Of a DNA stretch of 64,000 nt, positions 1-10,981 are shown in pieces. Position 1 is the stretch's first letter, and each line of letters begins with the position of its first letter. Position numbers and translations under genes: made by a program. Under the pieces are notes generated by a model, which searched no databases, had not been told where the DNA came from, and saw nothing but the letters and a program-made list of their open reading frames with translations. Source of the stretch: Gibbula magus (Eukaryota; Mollusca; Gastropoda; Trochida; Trochidae); contig OW388296.1 of assembly GCA_936450465.1 (NCBI GenBank), positions 11,219,867 to 11,283,866 on the forward strand, read 5' to 3'.

Positions 1-60
1 AAGATTTGTTATACCATCTTGGAATATAAAAATATTCCAAGATGGTATAGGTCAAATCTT
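1..60. repeat. Near-perfect inverted repeat (hairpin)
   Basis: Arms of about 27 bases face each other across a short A-run loop. The left arm reads ATACCATCTTGGAATAT and the right arm is its exact complement; the outer AAGATTTG/CAAATCTT pairs also match with a small bulge. A weaker third copy of the arm (TCTTCCAAGATTGTATAG) follows at about 73-90. It could be a foldback element or one end of a larger inverted repeat reaching beyond the window. Confidence 0.8.
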
Positions 61-129
61 AAGATATTTTTTCTTCCAAGATTGTATAGAACAGAGACAC
101 CAAACATTTGTGACCTGGGTCTTATACTG

Positions 130-350
130 TGTTGTGCCCCTGGGCAAGGCACTTCATCCACATTGCACTCAGTCCACCCAGCTGTTTAAATGGGTACCTA
201 AACACGGGAGGTACGGACCTATATGGTCGCGCGGAGCGCTTAGTAGCGGCACCGAAAGTACAATTCCATCATGGTAATAATTGTCCCGCAATTGAGCAGT
301 GCTTGCACTGGATATTAGACGTCAAAATGTATATTATTATTTTTATTATT
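130..350 (+). repeat. SINE-like repeat with ATT-rich tail
   Basis: The segment contains the motif CCCTGGGCAAGGCACTTCAT followed by CATTGCACTCAGTCCACCCAGCTG and GGGTACC, a layout seen in conserved central domains of metazoan SINEs, and ends in an ATT-rich tail near 330-350. A diverged relative with a CCTTGGACAAGAGACTTTAT core lies at 52760-53115. No tRNA head or clear target duplication was found, so the 5' limit is approximate. An apparent 80-codon reading frame over it is incidental. Confidence 0.5.
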
Positions 351-2215
351 TATAGCAGAAATCCACCGTGATTTCTTGGTCATACTCTCCAATGGCGGGT
401 ATAATTTTTTCTAGGATTCGAATAAGAGGTATTGAATTCTGTTTTTGTCCTTTAACCTTTTTTTACATATTTATCAGATTTGGAGACGATGTTTATCAGA
501 TTGCATAGATAACCTCCTCTATTACATAATACTGAAAATTATCAACGTATCGCAATTTTCTTTAACTTTACATAATTCAAAATTAAAAGTTGATGGATAT
601 CAAAGTGTGTGTCATGTTTGAATTCTTATATAAACTGAGATAATACTGTTGAAAACTATTTTTCGGTAATGGTGGCAGAACAACCTATGCCTGACAAATG
701 ACGCTATATCAACTTTATCTACGGTTAGCACAAACATTTTGCAAATACTGGATTCTTTATGTAAAATGTTATGTCCAAATACATTCATTTACACCAATTT
801 ACCAGTTATATTCTGTTTTATCAAATAGTTTCAGATGTAAAGGTCATGTCACATGTTCTGGTTATCTCACACATTTGTTGTAATAATGTAGGGACATTAC
901 AAAAATAATGGCGATCTTTGAACTTTGAATCCTTTGATGGAAGTAGATGGAACTTTAGTTATCGGTTTAATCACGGCTAGATGAAATATTTTAACAAATT
1001 AAATGTGCTTCCGTTTTCTCATGGCCAGTGAGATTGCACATCAATACTAGAGTGGAATTCATAGAATGGAACTTCTGGTTTGGCAGAAACACATCGAAGT
1101 TACAATGTACGATACAGTTTACCTAACACCTTACAGAACAGGTAACTTGAACGTTGGTTTTTCTGTCTGACATTTTTCAGAAAAGGAAGATTTCCTGCAA
1201 CATCGTCTTTGACAAAATACACAACCTCCATAGTTAATGTTAACTCCTTCATCAGGCGTATTTTTCTGAATATGCATATGGCAGTTATTTTAATCATATT
1301 TTTCATTAACTGTTAAAATTATGCCAATGCAGATATTTCCTTTCAGTTAACCATTGATCAGGGGGAAAGTTAAAGAGATGACTATTTACAAATTGGTTTA
1401 ATTATCAACTTTCATAACTAAAGTTTTTCCATAGTATAATCGAATGTCAGCAGTAGAGGATGGATAGCTTATTCATCATTATATGACCGTTAATGGCAGG
1501 TAGTATAACATAAAGATGTTCATCACATACAATAGATGTATTTTTGCCCATATTGAGCCACATCATACATCAACAAGAAACGTTTCTGGAATTCACCTGT
1601 ATAATGTTGGAGCTATCAAAAACTTCAGTAAATAAGCATCTGATGAATAGTTGTGTTGATGTTTTCGGATGTTATCATATCTTTGATTGGCTATTTACAA
1701 GTTTGAATTTTTAAGAATGAAGTAACCAACTTAAAATGACAAACCATCTTCTATCTATATTTTAAAGTTGAGTCAATTGTACATGAACATCAGTGACACT
1801 TGCATGATTATCCCGTACATATTTGATGCAAAACATACATTTTGGAACTTCTGATCCTTTGAATAAATACAGTACGTATATCTGGGAAGAGTGGAGTCAC
1901 TAAACGAATTTTACATTTGAGGCGTTACTAAGCTGTCAATACTTAGGTAGACTGTGTTCTATAATATATGGAGATAGTCAGACATTCTTGATTTCTGCCA
2001 AAACCATTACAGATGTGTATATTGTCACAAACACGAAATGCACATGAAATGTTTTTTTTGTAAAAAGGGGTAAGGAATAGAAGAAAAAAAATTGATTAAT
2101 AATTGTTCTTTTCGACTTTGAACCACATTCCCCTGAGTGAAAAATATACAACAGAAATCAGATTACATTTTTCATCTTTTTGATATATTCTATATTATCA
2201 TCCAAAACTGGCTCC
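351..2215. other. Non-coding AT-rich stretch; part is a unit copy
   Basis: No coding signal or recognised element is seen. The part at about 415-530 (ending TTTATCAGATTGCATAGATAACCTCC) is similar to 55500-55620, where GACCTTTGACCTGTTTTGCATATTTATCAGATTGC also precedes a run of CCTCC, suggesting one more diverged copy of the tandem unit at the left edge. The rest (530-2215) has only short incidental open frames. Confidence 0.45.
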
Positions 2216-2220
2216 CATAG

Positions 2221-2285
2221 TAGATATCGCTTGTTTGAGATCAAGCGATATCTACAAGTGATATCTTCATTGTAGATATCGCTAC
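2221..2285. repeat. AGATATCGC hairpin cluster
   Basis: TAGATATCGCTTG and CAAGCGATATCTA form a perfect 13-bp stem with an 8-base loop. Another GTAGATATCGCTAC palindromic block follows at about 2272-2286. Together they look like the remnant of a small foldback element. Confidence 0.6.
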
Positions 2286-2339
2286 AATCAAATCGTCACA
2301 ATCCTATTACATCATCAAATAATGACATCAAAAAGCTTT

Positions 2340-2460
2340 TGCATCACAGAGAACACTGCTGACAATGCTATGACGTCACAATGGTGATGATGTAACAATG
2401 CTATGATGTCATAATGCTTATGACGTCACAATGCTATGACCTCACTGAGATCACTACTGA
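2340..2460. repeat. Degenerate tandem repeat with TGACGTCA sites
   Basis: Four or five imperfect repeats of about 20-25 bases share the core ATGACGTCACAATGCTATGA. Two exact TGACGTCA octamers occur, the consensus for CREB/ATF binding. Whether this is functional or just a byproduct of the repeat sequence cannot be told from one locus. Confidence 0.45.
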
Positions 2461-3590
2461 AGAAGCAAAATGGCAGTTTTGTGTTTCAGTTATGTCATTC
2501 TCTTGCTAATAATTGTTAAAGAATGATTTGGAATGATAAATAAAATCTCACCTTCGTGTTTTCTGATATCAAATACATCAACACTCGTTGATTAAAGTAA
2601 AAATATCCTCGGCAAGCCTCGGATATTTGTAACTTTAATCAACTCGTTTAATCAGAAGACACTTGGGTGAGATTCTCTATTTATATTTCATACGAGGTCT
2701 ACTTAAAGGGATATTCCACATTTCAAATTTTCAATTTTCAATTTACAAACGACGATTTGAAGCACTTCTATCTTACATATGACATTGTTCATTCATCATA
2801 TATCTAGGAACCCTAAGTCGTATCTGAAATCGATGTTACGGTTTTCTATTTTTGTGGACTGAATTTAAAATTTGAGGGAAAGATTGACTGCATGAGCAAA
2901 GATAAAAAAAAAAGTGTGACATAATGATATACATGATATAGCAGGAAATATGTGAAACAATGCAGAAATACTCTTCCTTTTTCAAAGCTGACGTTGTTAA
3001 TGTTTCTATTGTTATCAATAAAGAACATTTGGCACTTAAACAGGATTGTAGATCTTACAGTTGGTTTTATTGATTATAAATTTAAGGTTATGTCTATTCA
3101 AACCTGAGCTGTTATTATATCTCAGTGATTATTTGCAATTCAGCCAGGTTCTTGCTGGTTCTTACTAGAAATCCTGTTCATTTAGCATCTCAGGAACCCT
3201 CACATGCATATGAAATTTGCAATCGATAACAATGAAATGAGAAGTAATTGAATTTCTTGACAAGTTTCCTGTCTAGCTTGTCTTGTGTGCTCAAACAATG
3301 TATTGAATTATTTTGAGAATTTCAATTCTCTTCCCTACAGAAGTTTAATTGAATCAATTTATTAACTTAATAATAAAATAATTGAATACACTGTTTTATA
3401 GAATCCAACTCAGCTACAGTGATCTTTTCTTGCTATTGATCTTGACGTGAATGAACATTGGAAATGAAAACATATTAATTCAAAACTACATTACTGGATA
3501 AGGTTAGGTATTATGGATAACATCTTCTTTATTGTAAGGGTGTGACGTTTCCATACATACTTCTGTATCGTTTTCATGCTCTAAGAAATT
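2461..3590. other. No recognised feature
   Basis: AT-rich DNA with scattered short frames and no domain, repeat array or RNA gene that I can recognise. The stretch starting ACTTAAAGGGATATTCCACA near 2703 resembles the opening of a dispersed repeat but I could not define its limits. Confidence 0.4.
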
Positions 3591-3599
3591 CCTTCAACT

Positions 3600-5225
3600 C
3601 AAAAATAGATAGAAAAGATTCGCCATGACATTGAGAACTCACAGGCCAGGCAAGACACACCTGACTTCCCTGTCCCCAGCTCTGTAAATTTACCATCATT
3701 TCAACCTATATCGGAAGAAGGTTTGTCAAAAATCATTCTGAATTCTCCATCGAAGTCTTTTCAGTTAGATCCCGTACCAACATGGTTGTCGAAAGTCATC
3801 ATCAGATCTGTTAGCCTGCCGCTGAGTGTCAAATATCAATGGTTCCAATGACATAGTCCCACAATGCTTCAAAGTTGCTTGCATCAGAACACTCATTAAC
3901 AAACCCTCACTTGAATGAAAAGTTATAGACCAGTGTCAAATCTCCCGTTCCTATTCAAAGTTCTGAAGAAAGTGGTTGCATATCAGCTTAGGAAACACTT
4001 GGAAGAAAACGACCTACAAGAACATTTTCAGTCTGCCTATAAAAACTATCCACAGTACCGAGACGGCCTTATTGCAGATTCAGAACGAAATCCTGTCAGC
4101 TATGGACAAGCAGGAACTTGCCATACTTGTTCTTTTCGACCTCTCGGACGCTTTTGATACAATTGACCACGTGATCTTTATAGAGCAGCTGAGAGTCCGT
4201 TTTGGTTTTACGGGCAGTGTTCTCATGTGGGTGAGTTCATACCTACATCTACTCTACATCTAACTATGTCTCTTGTCGTACGGCTTCCTTCAAGGATCTG
4301 TGTTGGGCCCACTGCTCTTCACAATGAACATCATTCCTCTCGGTGATATCTTCAAAAGCCACAGGATACCTTTTCACGGATACGCCGAAGACACACAGAA
4401 CCTTATGCTGCCAGACCAAACCGCATCAAAATTGAACGTAACAGAATTGCATTGAGGAAATGAATGTAGAGTAACTTTCTGAAACTGAATGAGTACAAAA
4501 CGGAAGTTATTCTTGTTGGGTCCCATTAACAATTTCAGGAAATACCTGACTGTAGAATCACATGCAGAATTGGAGATACCCTTGTACAGTTATGCAAACA
4601 AGTCCGGAATCTGGGCGTTGTCTTTGATTCCAACACGTCTATGGAGAACAAGTAACAGCAGTTTGTAAAACAGGCCATTTCCACCTCCATCTGATAGGAA
4701 AACTCCGCTAAGATGCTACCTCAATCTCTCATCACTTCCATCTTGAATTTTCTTATTTCCTGTTATATGGTTTATCTTCAACACTTCTTCACAAACTTTA
4801 GCTCCTTCAAAATACAGCTATCAGGATTATCATAAGCACCAACAAATCTCTCCTGTATTGAAACAACTCCCGATCTCCAGCAGGATCAAGTTCAAAATGT
4901 TATCCCATACCTACCAATACCTCAACACTGACTATGCTCCTTGTTATTTGAAAGCCCTTGTTCACAAACCAAATCCCACACTGCGTTTCCAAGTCAAGAA
5001 ACTTCTCATTAAACCTCACTGTAAGATAGCTATGGGTGAACTCAGTTTTAGATGCGCACATGAACACATGAAGTTGTCAGAGATATTTAGGAAAAATTTA
5101 AAAACTAATCTGTTCAAAATTGCCTATGACTGTTGTATCAAGAAGCTTCATGTATATATGGTGCTTTTACTGTAAATATGTTACCAGCGCCAGTGAACTT
5201 TCAGCGCTATACAAAATGAAAATAT
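3600..5225 (+). pseudogene. CR1/L2-type LINE reverse transcriptase relic, 5'-truncated
   Basis: Reading across several frames gives the reverse transcriptase of a CR1-superfamily non-LTR retrotransposon. In order: the thumb-proximal motif SFQLDPVPTWL (about 3760-3790), SYRPVSNLPFLFKVLKKVVA (about 3920-3980), ILVLFDLSDAFDTIDH (about 4120-4170), GFLQGSVLGPLLF (about 4280-4320), and YAEDTQ (about 4381-4400), where the usual YADD has become YAED. The C-terminal segment reads on to about 5175 and the 3' end carries a GCGCTATACAAAATGAAAATA-type tail with GATTAGATTAG repeats near 5205-5240. Frameshifts near 4060 and 4455 and stop codons break it. The 5' part with the endonuclease is missing, as usual for truncated LINE copies. 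The family is seen from motifs; the exact clade (CR1, L2 or Rex1) is an inference. Confidence 0.8.
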
Positions 5226-5240
5226 TAAGTTAGATTAGAT

Positions 5241-6385
5241 TAAGAAGAATACATATAGAAACATCGCACCCTCAAAACAATAGAGAATGTAACCAATAAT
5301 TATTATTATTTTGGAATTTCAATTTCTAAAATGCCACTCAGCTTAGACACTCTTTTGTATTACTATATCTGCTGAAACACCATATGTGTCTCAGTCAGTG
5401 GAAGCTAGAAATATATCCCAAATCTTGTCAGATAATACGGAGATGTTTAGAGTACAGGACTGGTATATTAAATTCATTTTATTCTTCATTAGCCAAGAAA
5501 GAGTTTAATACTCCAATACTTGGAGAAGGAAAACAAATTATCCAAAATTAAAAAGTTTGAGAAAGTTTGAGACGTTATCTTTTCCTCATCTGTTCTTCAT
5601 TTCATTGTGTCTTTAATGTTATAGACCTACAGCCTCCATGCCAAGTTTAGCTTCATCATTACAATAGCAGTCATTGAATGTTATGAGACAGCCAGACGGT
5701 CGATCACTACTACTATTTGTTGGCCAAAATAGACTTTCATGATTTTTCTTAATAGTAAAATAGTAAAGTAGATGTATTTTATGGATTTGTGTAGACATAA
5801 TAGTACTGTACATCATGATTCAGTAATGAGTTATTTTACATTGTTTTAATAAATAAATCTTACCATTTAAAGTTGAGCATTTTTCTTCTTAATCTTTTCT
5901 TATTGTTATTGCATCTGTTCTTTCAACAACTTTAATTTAAATGAATATGTGCTCGTGTTTACTTTTGAAAAGCTATATTTCAAAATTAAAATAAAATCTA
6001 AATAGTAATTTTAGATACTTAAATATGAAATTAAATACATGCTGAGATGCTATAGTGTTGGCAAATGTAGTAAATAGAGATTAATGTCTGCGCGTCAATC
6101 TCCACGTGAATCAAATCGTATTCCAGCTGTCAAACGCTGCTTTTGCGGCTTTGAATTATAATTTTAATAAACGGCCTTAATGCTTATTAACAATGTGTCT
6201 GGGACAGGAAAATCTGAAATTCTTGAGAGAGAAAAGTAGCTTTGCACGAGTTAATGTACAGGTAGTTAATTGTGGGCTTTCAATCAGCCAAGAACCTTTG
6301 GTGCTAAAAACAACTTGACACGAACCCTGTCTTACATAATACCCTACGGGTACAACAGGCTTTAGCCTTTAGAGTCTCCTATAAT
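5241..6385. other. No recognised feature
   Basis: AT-rich sequence without reading frames of interest. No tandem array, SINE tail or target duplication could be recognised. Confidence 0.4.
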
Positions 6386-6389
6386 ATAT

Positions 6390-7470
6390 GATCCAATCAG
6401 ACAATAAACTTGTCCTATTGCATCTCCTACAATTTACCAAATAAGGAACCCCGCTCTTTGAGCCTCCTAGGCCTCCCAATCAGGAAAACACCTGACCCAC
6501 CCCTCGTAGTTCGAATCGACCTAGATGTGTAGGTCATTGTAAACATAATATAAAGATAAAAATTAAAAATCGATGTATTTATTCGAAAGAGCAAAAGCTC
6601 TGTTATTGCTATATCCGCATCTGTCTTAATCTTGTGGGAATGTAGTTGCCCAGATAATATTTTTAGATATTGAAGTTTGCATATAGCCTTCCCGGGAAAA
6701 AATCGGCCTTCACACAAACCCTTACACATGTAAATCGGTCGAGTGGTTAATCCGGAATCCTCTGCAAAATAATATTCACATAATCAACATTAAGCAATAA
6801 CATTGCAATAACAATAGATCTCCCAGTCTGTCATGGAGACCTGACAACTACGACAACATACCTGTGCTTTATTTTAATAGATGTTCATGGAATTCTACAG
6901 ATCATTAGGATAGGCTTGTTGAGGGGGAAATAGAATGATTTCAAATCAATTGTTTAAGATTGAAAACATAGCAAATATACAAACAACCTGAGGTTGTGGA
7001 CATTCTATAGGTAAGCATTCGTTTTCAACATCACTGTCATATTGTATACGTTATTAGATGATCCCCGACATCAGTATTGGTGTGCAGATCAGCCGGTATA
7101 AGGGTTTCATGGCATTCCTATCTACATAACAGAAAACCAATCACGACCAGATTGCAACAAAACGGATGTTTTTACTAAATTGAGTTCAGGTGAAATACGT
7201 GTGAAATGATACAACACATGAAGATGTCCTAAAATCGTTGACCAGCAATATATACACTAGAAGTAATATCGGTCAGTTTTTTCGTGAGTTTTAATCCTGT
7301 CGGTTAGGTTATTGTTGATCTTTTTATTGGAATTATTCAAAACAAAACAGGATTGAGTCACACGCTGCAGTCAACTAAAATGTCCTTAACGCTTGTCGAT
7401 ATATCAGACTCATCTCCTGGAACAAGTATCTACAGAAAATGAGATCATTTTATCGTTTGGTCAAAATGTA
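6390..7470. repeat. Unit module M1, copy 1
   Basis: Diverged copy of the modules at 42786-43815 and 57225-58020. Shared landmarks are CCTATTGCATCTCCTAC near 6415, CTCCCAATCAGG near 6470, GTAGTTCGAATCG near 6505, and at the far end GATTGAGTCACACGCTGCAG with AATGTCCTTAACGCTTG (7351-7395), matching 43705-43750. No coding potential is shared between copies. Confidence 0.6.
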
Positions 7471-7619
7471 GTGAGCGTGTACATTTTCACAGAGTGATCC
7501 ATGTCTACACATTTTAGCTTTGATGGATGTCGTAGTTACATACTAGAATACTAAATAATTACTTAAATCATTACTTATTTACTTATTTATTTTTTAAATT
7601 TTCTTTTATTTTGGGATAA

Positions 7620-8061
7620 TTCGAAATTCAGGGGCAGATAACTGGTACTGTGACTGCATATCAATGATGACCCGACATACATGTATCACACACTGACAGT
7701 TATCATGAGTTGATTGATCTGACAGTCTGTATTATTTGTAGATGAAAGAGAGTCTGTGCATACCTAGAGGGATTACGTCCTATGTGCGTGTGTGTTCTGA
7801 TGCTTCTCTTAATCAGACTGATATTGCGGCTGTCAGATTCGCAGGGCATGCGCTTTTGTATCTGCACTGATTCACTCTGCATGTCCAGTGTGGATGAATA
7901 GTCAGAAACAAACATTAATGACAATCTGGTCAACGAAGTCATCAGGAATTATATTGGTACCATGCTACTTTGTCCATAGCATTGTCTATGATTGACCAAT
8001 CTTTACAACATGCAAGTTTTCTGTTTTGAAATAAACGACTATACCAAAAGTGGAATTTTGT
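7620..8061. repeat. Unit module M2 left part, copy 1
   Basis: Aligns by eye with 51580-51970 and 58640-59030. Shared blocks include GGGGCAGATAA, TCAGTTATCATGAGTTGAT, GATCTGACAGTC and TAGATGAAAGAGAGTCT. The module is interrupted at 8074/8075 by a LINE insertion and resumes at 10982. Confidence 0.75.
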
Positions 8062-8074
8062 GATATCAGAATTT
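8062..8074. other. Target-site duplication (left) of Tx1-type LINE
   Basis: GATATCAGAATTT occurs here and again, without mismatch, at 10969-10981 on the other side of the element. Thirteen bases fits target-primed reverse transcription. Confidence 0.9.
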
Positions 8075-10968
8075 TTTTTTTTTTTTTATAACTTTATTAA
8101 TTTTTGTTCATGTTCATACACATTCAAACATGTAAGGCAATAAATCAACAGTACAGTATATTCAATCCAGTGAAATCAATCGAGAAAACAAGAGATATGG
8201 ACAAAAAACATATGTAATTAAAGAACAATTCTAAATTCTGGTAATAAATATTCTTAGGATGTACATGTACATTACTTGTTTTTATATGATTTCAGAAATG
8301 GGTCTTTGTTTTTTTTTTAACTCAATTTGTTGAGAACAATTTGTGGCATGATGACCAGAATGACATGAATTTTGAATAATTACATGAAGTATACGCAGAG
8401 AATTTGTCTATGTTATATATGTTGCGAATATCGTTTTTCATGTACAGAAGGTTTGGTAATATGGTTTGTTGTTTTGCTTTAAATATATTATATTTTATGA
8501 TTATCAAAATCAGGTTTAGAACATTGTTTCTGCTTTCAGGGTATCCGAAAATAACAGTTTCTTTTGACAAATTTAATCTGCATTGTGTCTTTACCTCAAT
8601 CCAATCAGCTATTTCTAACCAGATACGTTTTGATATTTTGCATTCATACATTAAGTGGAGCAGAGTTTCGGCGCTTTCCCCACAGAAGTCGCATGCATCA
8701 TTATCTTTGTAGCCCATTTTTGTCAATAACGTATTTGTGGGTAGGATCCTGTGTATCAAACGATACTGGAACCATAAATGGTTACTAGATGTGTGGCATT
8801 TGTGAGGAGATTGGTGTATTATTTTCCAGTTATCGTCTGTGAGACTGCAATCTAAATCCTCTTCCCATTTTGTTTGGTAGCTTTGTTTATTGTCATTCTT
8901 ATTTTCAAGTTGCAGTATATCGTAAAATTCTCTGCATCCCGTTTTATTACCTATTAAAATTTCAAGAAAATAAGGTAATATTGGATTCGATTGTTTGCTG
9001 GTTATTACTTTGTTTTGGGATTTTATGTAGTATTTGACTGCTGCAATAATACCTGCATATTCGAGAAAATTTGTCTTCACGTCAAACTGTTTTGTAACAG
9101 TATTTATATCAAGATAGTTTCCCTGATTATCAATAATGTCATTAACATAGTGTATGCCGACGTTTGCCAGACTTTTTACATATATTGGTTTCCCGTTTAC
9201 CGTTATGTTAGCGTTATGCCACAAAGGCTGTGTGAGTATATCATTTGCGTTTTTTATATTATTTCCTTTAATCGTTAAAAATCTACCCCATGCCTTTAGT
9301 ACATCTCTCCAAAAAGCGTTTGTTCTCACCGTTATTACTTTTTCATTAATATATGACTCACATTTTTGTATTATGTTTGGTAAGTAGGTTGATGTATTTT
9401 TATGAAAAATGTTTGTTCTTAAAACGTTTGTAGTGTTATGAAGACGTCTCATCCATGAAAGTTTTTGTGACATAATTATGTGTTTTATATTTGGGGCTCG
9501 TATACCCCCCATTTCCAACGTGTTAGTTAGAACATTACGTTTTATCTTATCTGGTTTATTTCTCCATATGAATTTATAACAAAGTTTATTTAATTCATGT
9601 ACTATGTCTTCGCTGGGGTTTGGTAATGATGAAAAGAGGTGATTAAGTTTGGGAAGCAACAGACTTTTCAACACTGTGTTTCTGCCTAAAGGCGTTAAGT
9701 CTCGTGCAAGCCACATATTCATTTCAATTCTTATATTTTTTAGTTTATCCTTATAGTTTCGTTCAACCATTTCTGCCAAATTGTGAGTAAATGTTATTCC
9801 TAAGATTTTGAAGGAAGTTTGTGACCAGTCTAGTTTCCAATTGCTACAAAGAGCACGTTTTTCATATCTTTTTGAACCTATCCACATCACTTGTGTTTTA
9901 GAAGGGTTTATTTTTAGACCTGAAAATTCTGAATATGATTTAAGGGTTTGAAGGGCGTTTTGAAGACTTTTTTCGGTTCCGTCAAGTATTAAAGTAGTGT
10001 CGTCAGCAAACTGCGACGTGAGATATTCTACATCACCAATTGTTATTCCTTTTATGTCAGTGTTGCTTCTTAGCATGATGCTAAGTATTTCTGCACATAG
10101 AATGAAAATATAAGGAGAAATAGGATCGCCTTGCCGGCACCCTCTTGATAATTTGAAGAAACTAGAGCCGAAGCCATTGACAAGAACACTTGACTTTATA
10201 TCATTATAAAAGGTGCTTATCCATTTTTTAATAGATGATCCAAAATTAAAGAATTCCAATACCTTTTGAATAAAGGTCCAATCTACCAAATCGAAAGCCT
10301 TTTCAAAGTCAATGAAAACCAGCAAACCTGGCACTTCCATACATTCTGAATAGTCAATAATGTCGTAAATAAGTCTTGTACATTCACCAATGTATCTCTT
10401 TGGAATGAATCCCTTTTGGTCTTCATTGATTATATCTGGTAAAACTGATTTAATTCTATGAGCTATAGTTGATGATGCGATTTTATATGAAACATTTAAA
10501 AGTGAAATAGGTCTCCAATTCTTCAAAAGATGTTTTGCTTTGTCTGCCTTTGGTATACAAGTTATCAAACCTTGTTTTTGACTTACAGACAGTTCGCCTG
10601 TACCGAAGCCATAGTTTAATGATCGTATGAGATATCTATTTAAATCATGCCAGAAAAATTTGTAAAATTCAACAGTGAATCCTGATGGACCAGGACTTTT
10701 TTCATTTTTCATTTTTTTCAATGCATTAAGGACTTCGTCATACCTTAACTCGCCTTCCAGTTCCAATTTTTGCAATTCTGTTAGTTTTGGGATGTTCAAT
10801 TTCTGAAACATGTTTTGTAAATCAACGTCACTACAGTTCTGTTTAGTATATAGATTCATAAAGAAAGATTTGGTCTCAAATAGGATATCTTTAGTTTTCG
10901 TTGCATATGTTCCATCCTTTTTTTCCAGTTGACATATTGCTTTATTAAGAAAATTTCTGTTTTCCAAA
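8075..10968 (-). mobile_element. Tx1-type (L1 group) LINE, 5'-truncated insertion
   Basis: A 2.9-kb non-LTR retrotransposon fragment on the minus strand. It has a poly(A) tail (T16 on the plus strand at 8072-8087), a short 3' untranslated region (8088-8321), and one long reading frame that is open to the 5' junction. Perfect 13-bp target duplications flank it, and homologous DNA without it lies at 51950-52010 and 59020-59060. The insertion lacks ORF1 and the endonuclease because of 5' truncation. The exact duplications and the undamaged frame indicate a recent event. Confidence 0.92.
8322..10967 (-). CDS. LINE ORF2 fragment: reverse transcriptase plus C-terminal zinc-binding region
   Basis: The frame covers about 881 codons without a stop. 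It starts at the truncation point with a TTG codon, so there is no real initiation codon and it is a piece of ORF2 rather than a free gene. Reverse transcriptase blocks are clear: SPGPSGFTVEFYK (residues about 91-103), LLKNWRPISLLNVSYKI (about 147-163), LVFIDFEKAFD (about 216-226), GCRQGDPISPYIF (about 276-288) and the catalytic FADD (about 320-323), in place of the more common YADD. Near residues 750-800 is a zf-RVT-like region with W/F-rich spacing, CDFCG and a H-x-x-x-C pair. This arrangement is that of the L1/Tx1 group. The apurinic endonuclease that would precede residue 1 is absent. The protein would copy its own RNA at nicked DNA; this copy is defective for transposition because of truncation. 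Family certain, clade likely. Confidence 0.9.
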   Translation of the reverse strand: MENRNFLNKAICQLEKKDGTYATKTKDILFETKSFFMNLYTKQNCSDVDLQNMFQKLNIPKLTELQKLELEGELRYDEVLNALKKMKNEKSPGPSGFTVEFYKFFWHDLNRYLIRSLNYGFGTGELSVSQKQGLITCIPKADKAKHLLKNWRPISLLNVSYKIASSTIAHRIKSVLPDIINEDQKGFIPKRYIGECTRLIYDIIDYSECMEVPGLLVFIDFEKAFDLVDWTFIQKVLEFFNFGSSIKKWISTFYNDIKSSVLVNGFGSSFFKLSRGCRQGDPISPYIFILCAEILSIMLRSNTDIKGITIGDVEYLTSQFADDTTLILDGTEKSLQNALQTLKSYSEFSGLKINPSKTQVMWIGSKRYEKRALCSNWKLDWSQTSFKILGITFTHNLAEMVERNYKDKLKNIRIEMNMWLARDLTPLGRNTVLKSLLLPKLNHLFSSLPNPSEDIVHELNKLCYKFIWRNKPDKIKRNVLTNTLEMGGIRAPNIKHIIMSQKLSWMRRLHNTTNVLRTNIFHKNTSTYLPNIIQKCESYINEKVITVRTNAFWRDVLKAWGRFLTIKGNNIKNANDILTQPLWHNANITVNGKPIYVKSLANVGIHYVNDIIDNQGNYLDINTVTKQFDVKTNFLEYAGIIAAVKYYIKSQNKVITSKQSNPILPYFLEILIGNKTGCREFYDILQLENKNDNKQSYQTKWEEDLDCSLTDDNWKIIHQSPHKCHTSSNHLWFQYRLIHRILPTNTLLTKMGYKDNDACDFCGESAETLLHLMYECKISKRIWLEIADWIEVKTQCRLNLSKETVIFGYPESRNNVLNLILIIIKYNIFKAKQQTILPNLLYMKNDIRNIYNIDKFSAYTSCNYSKFMSFWSSCHKLFSTN

Positions 10969-10981
10969 GATATCAGAATTT
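10969..10981. other. Target-site duplication (right) of Tx1-type LINE
   Basis: GATATCAGAATTT, identical to 8062-8074. Confidence 0.9.
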
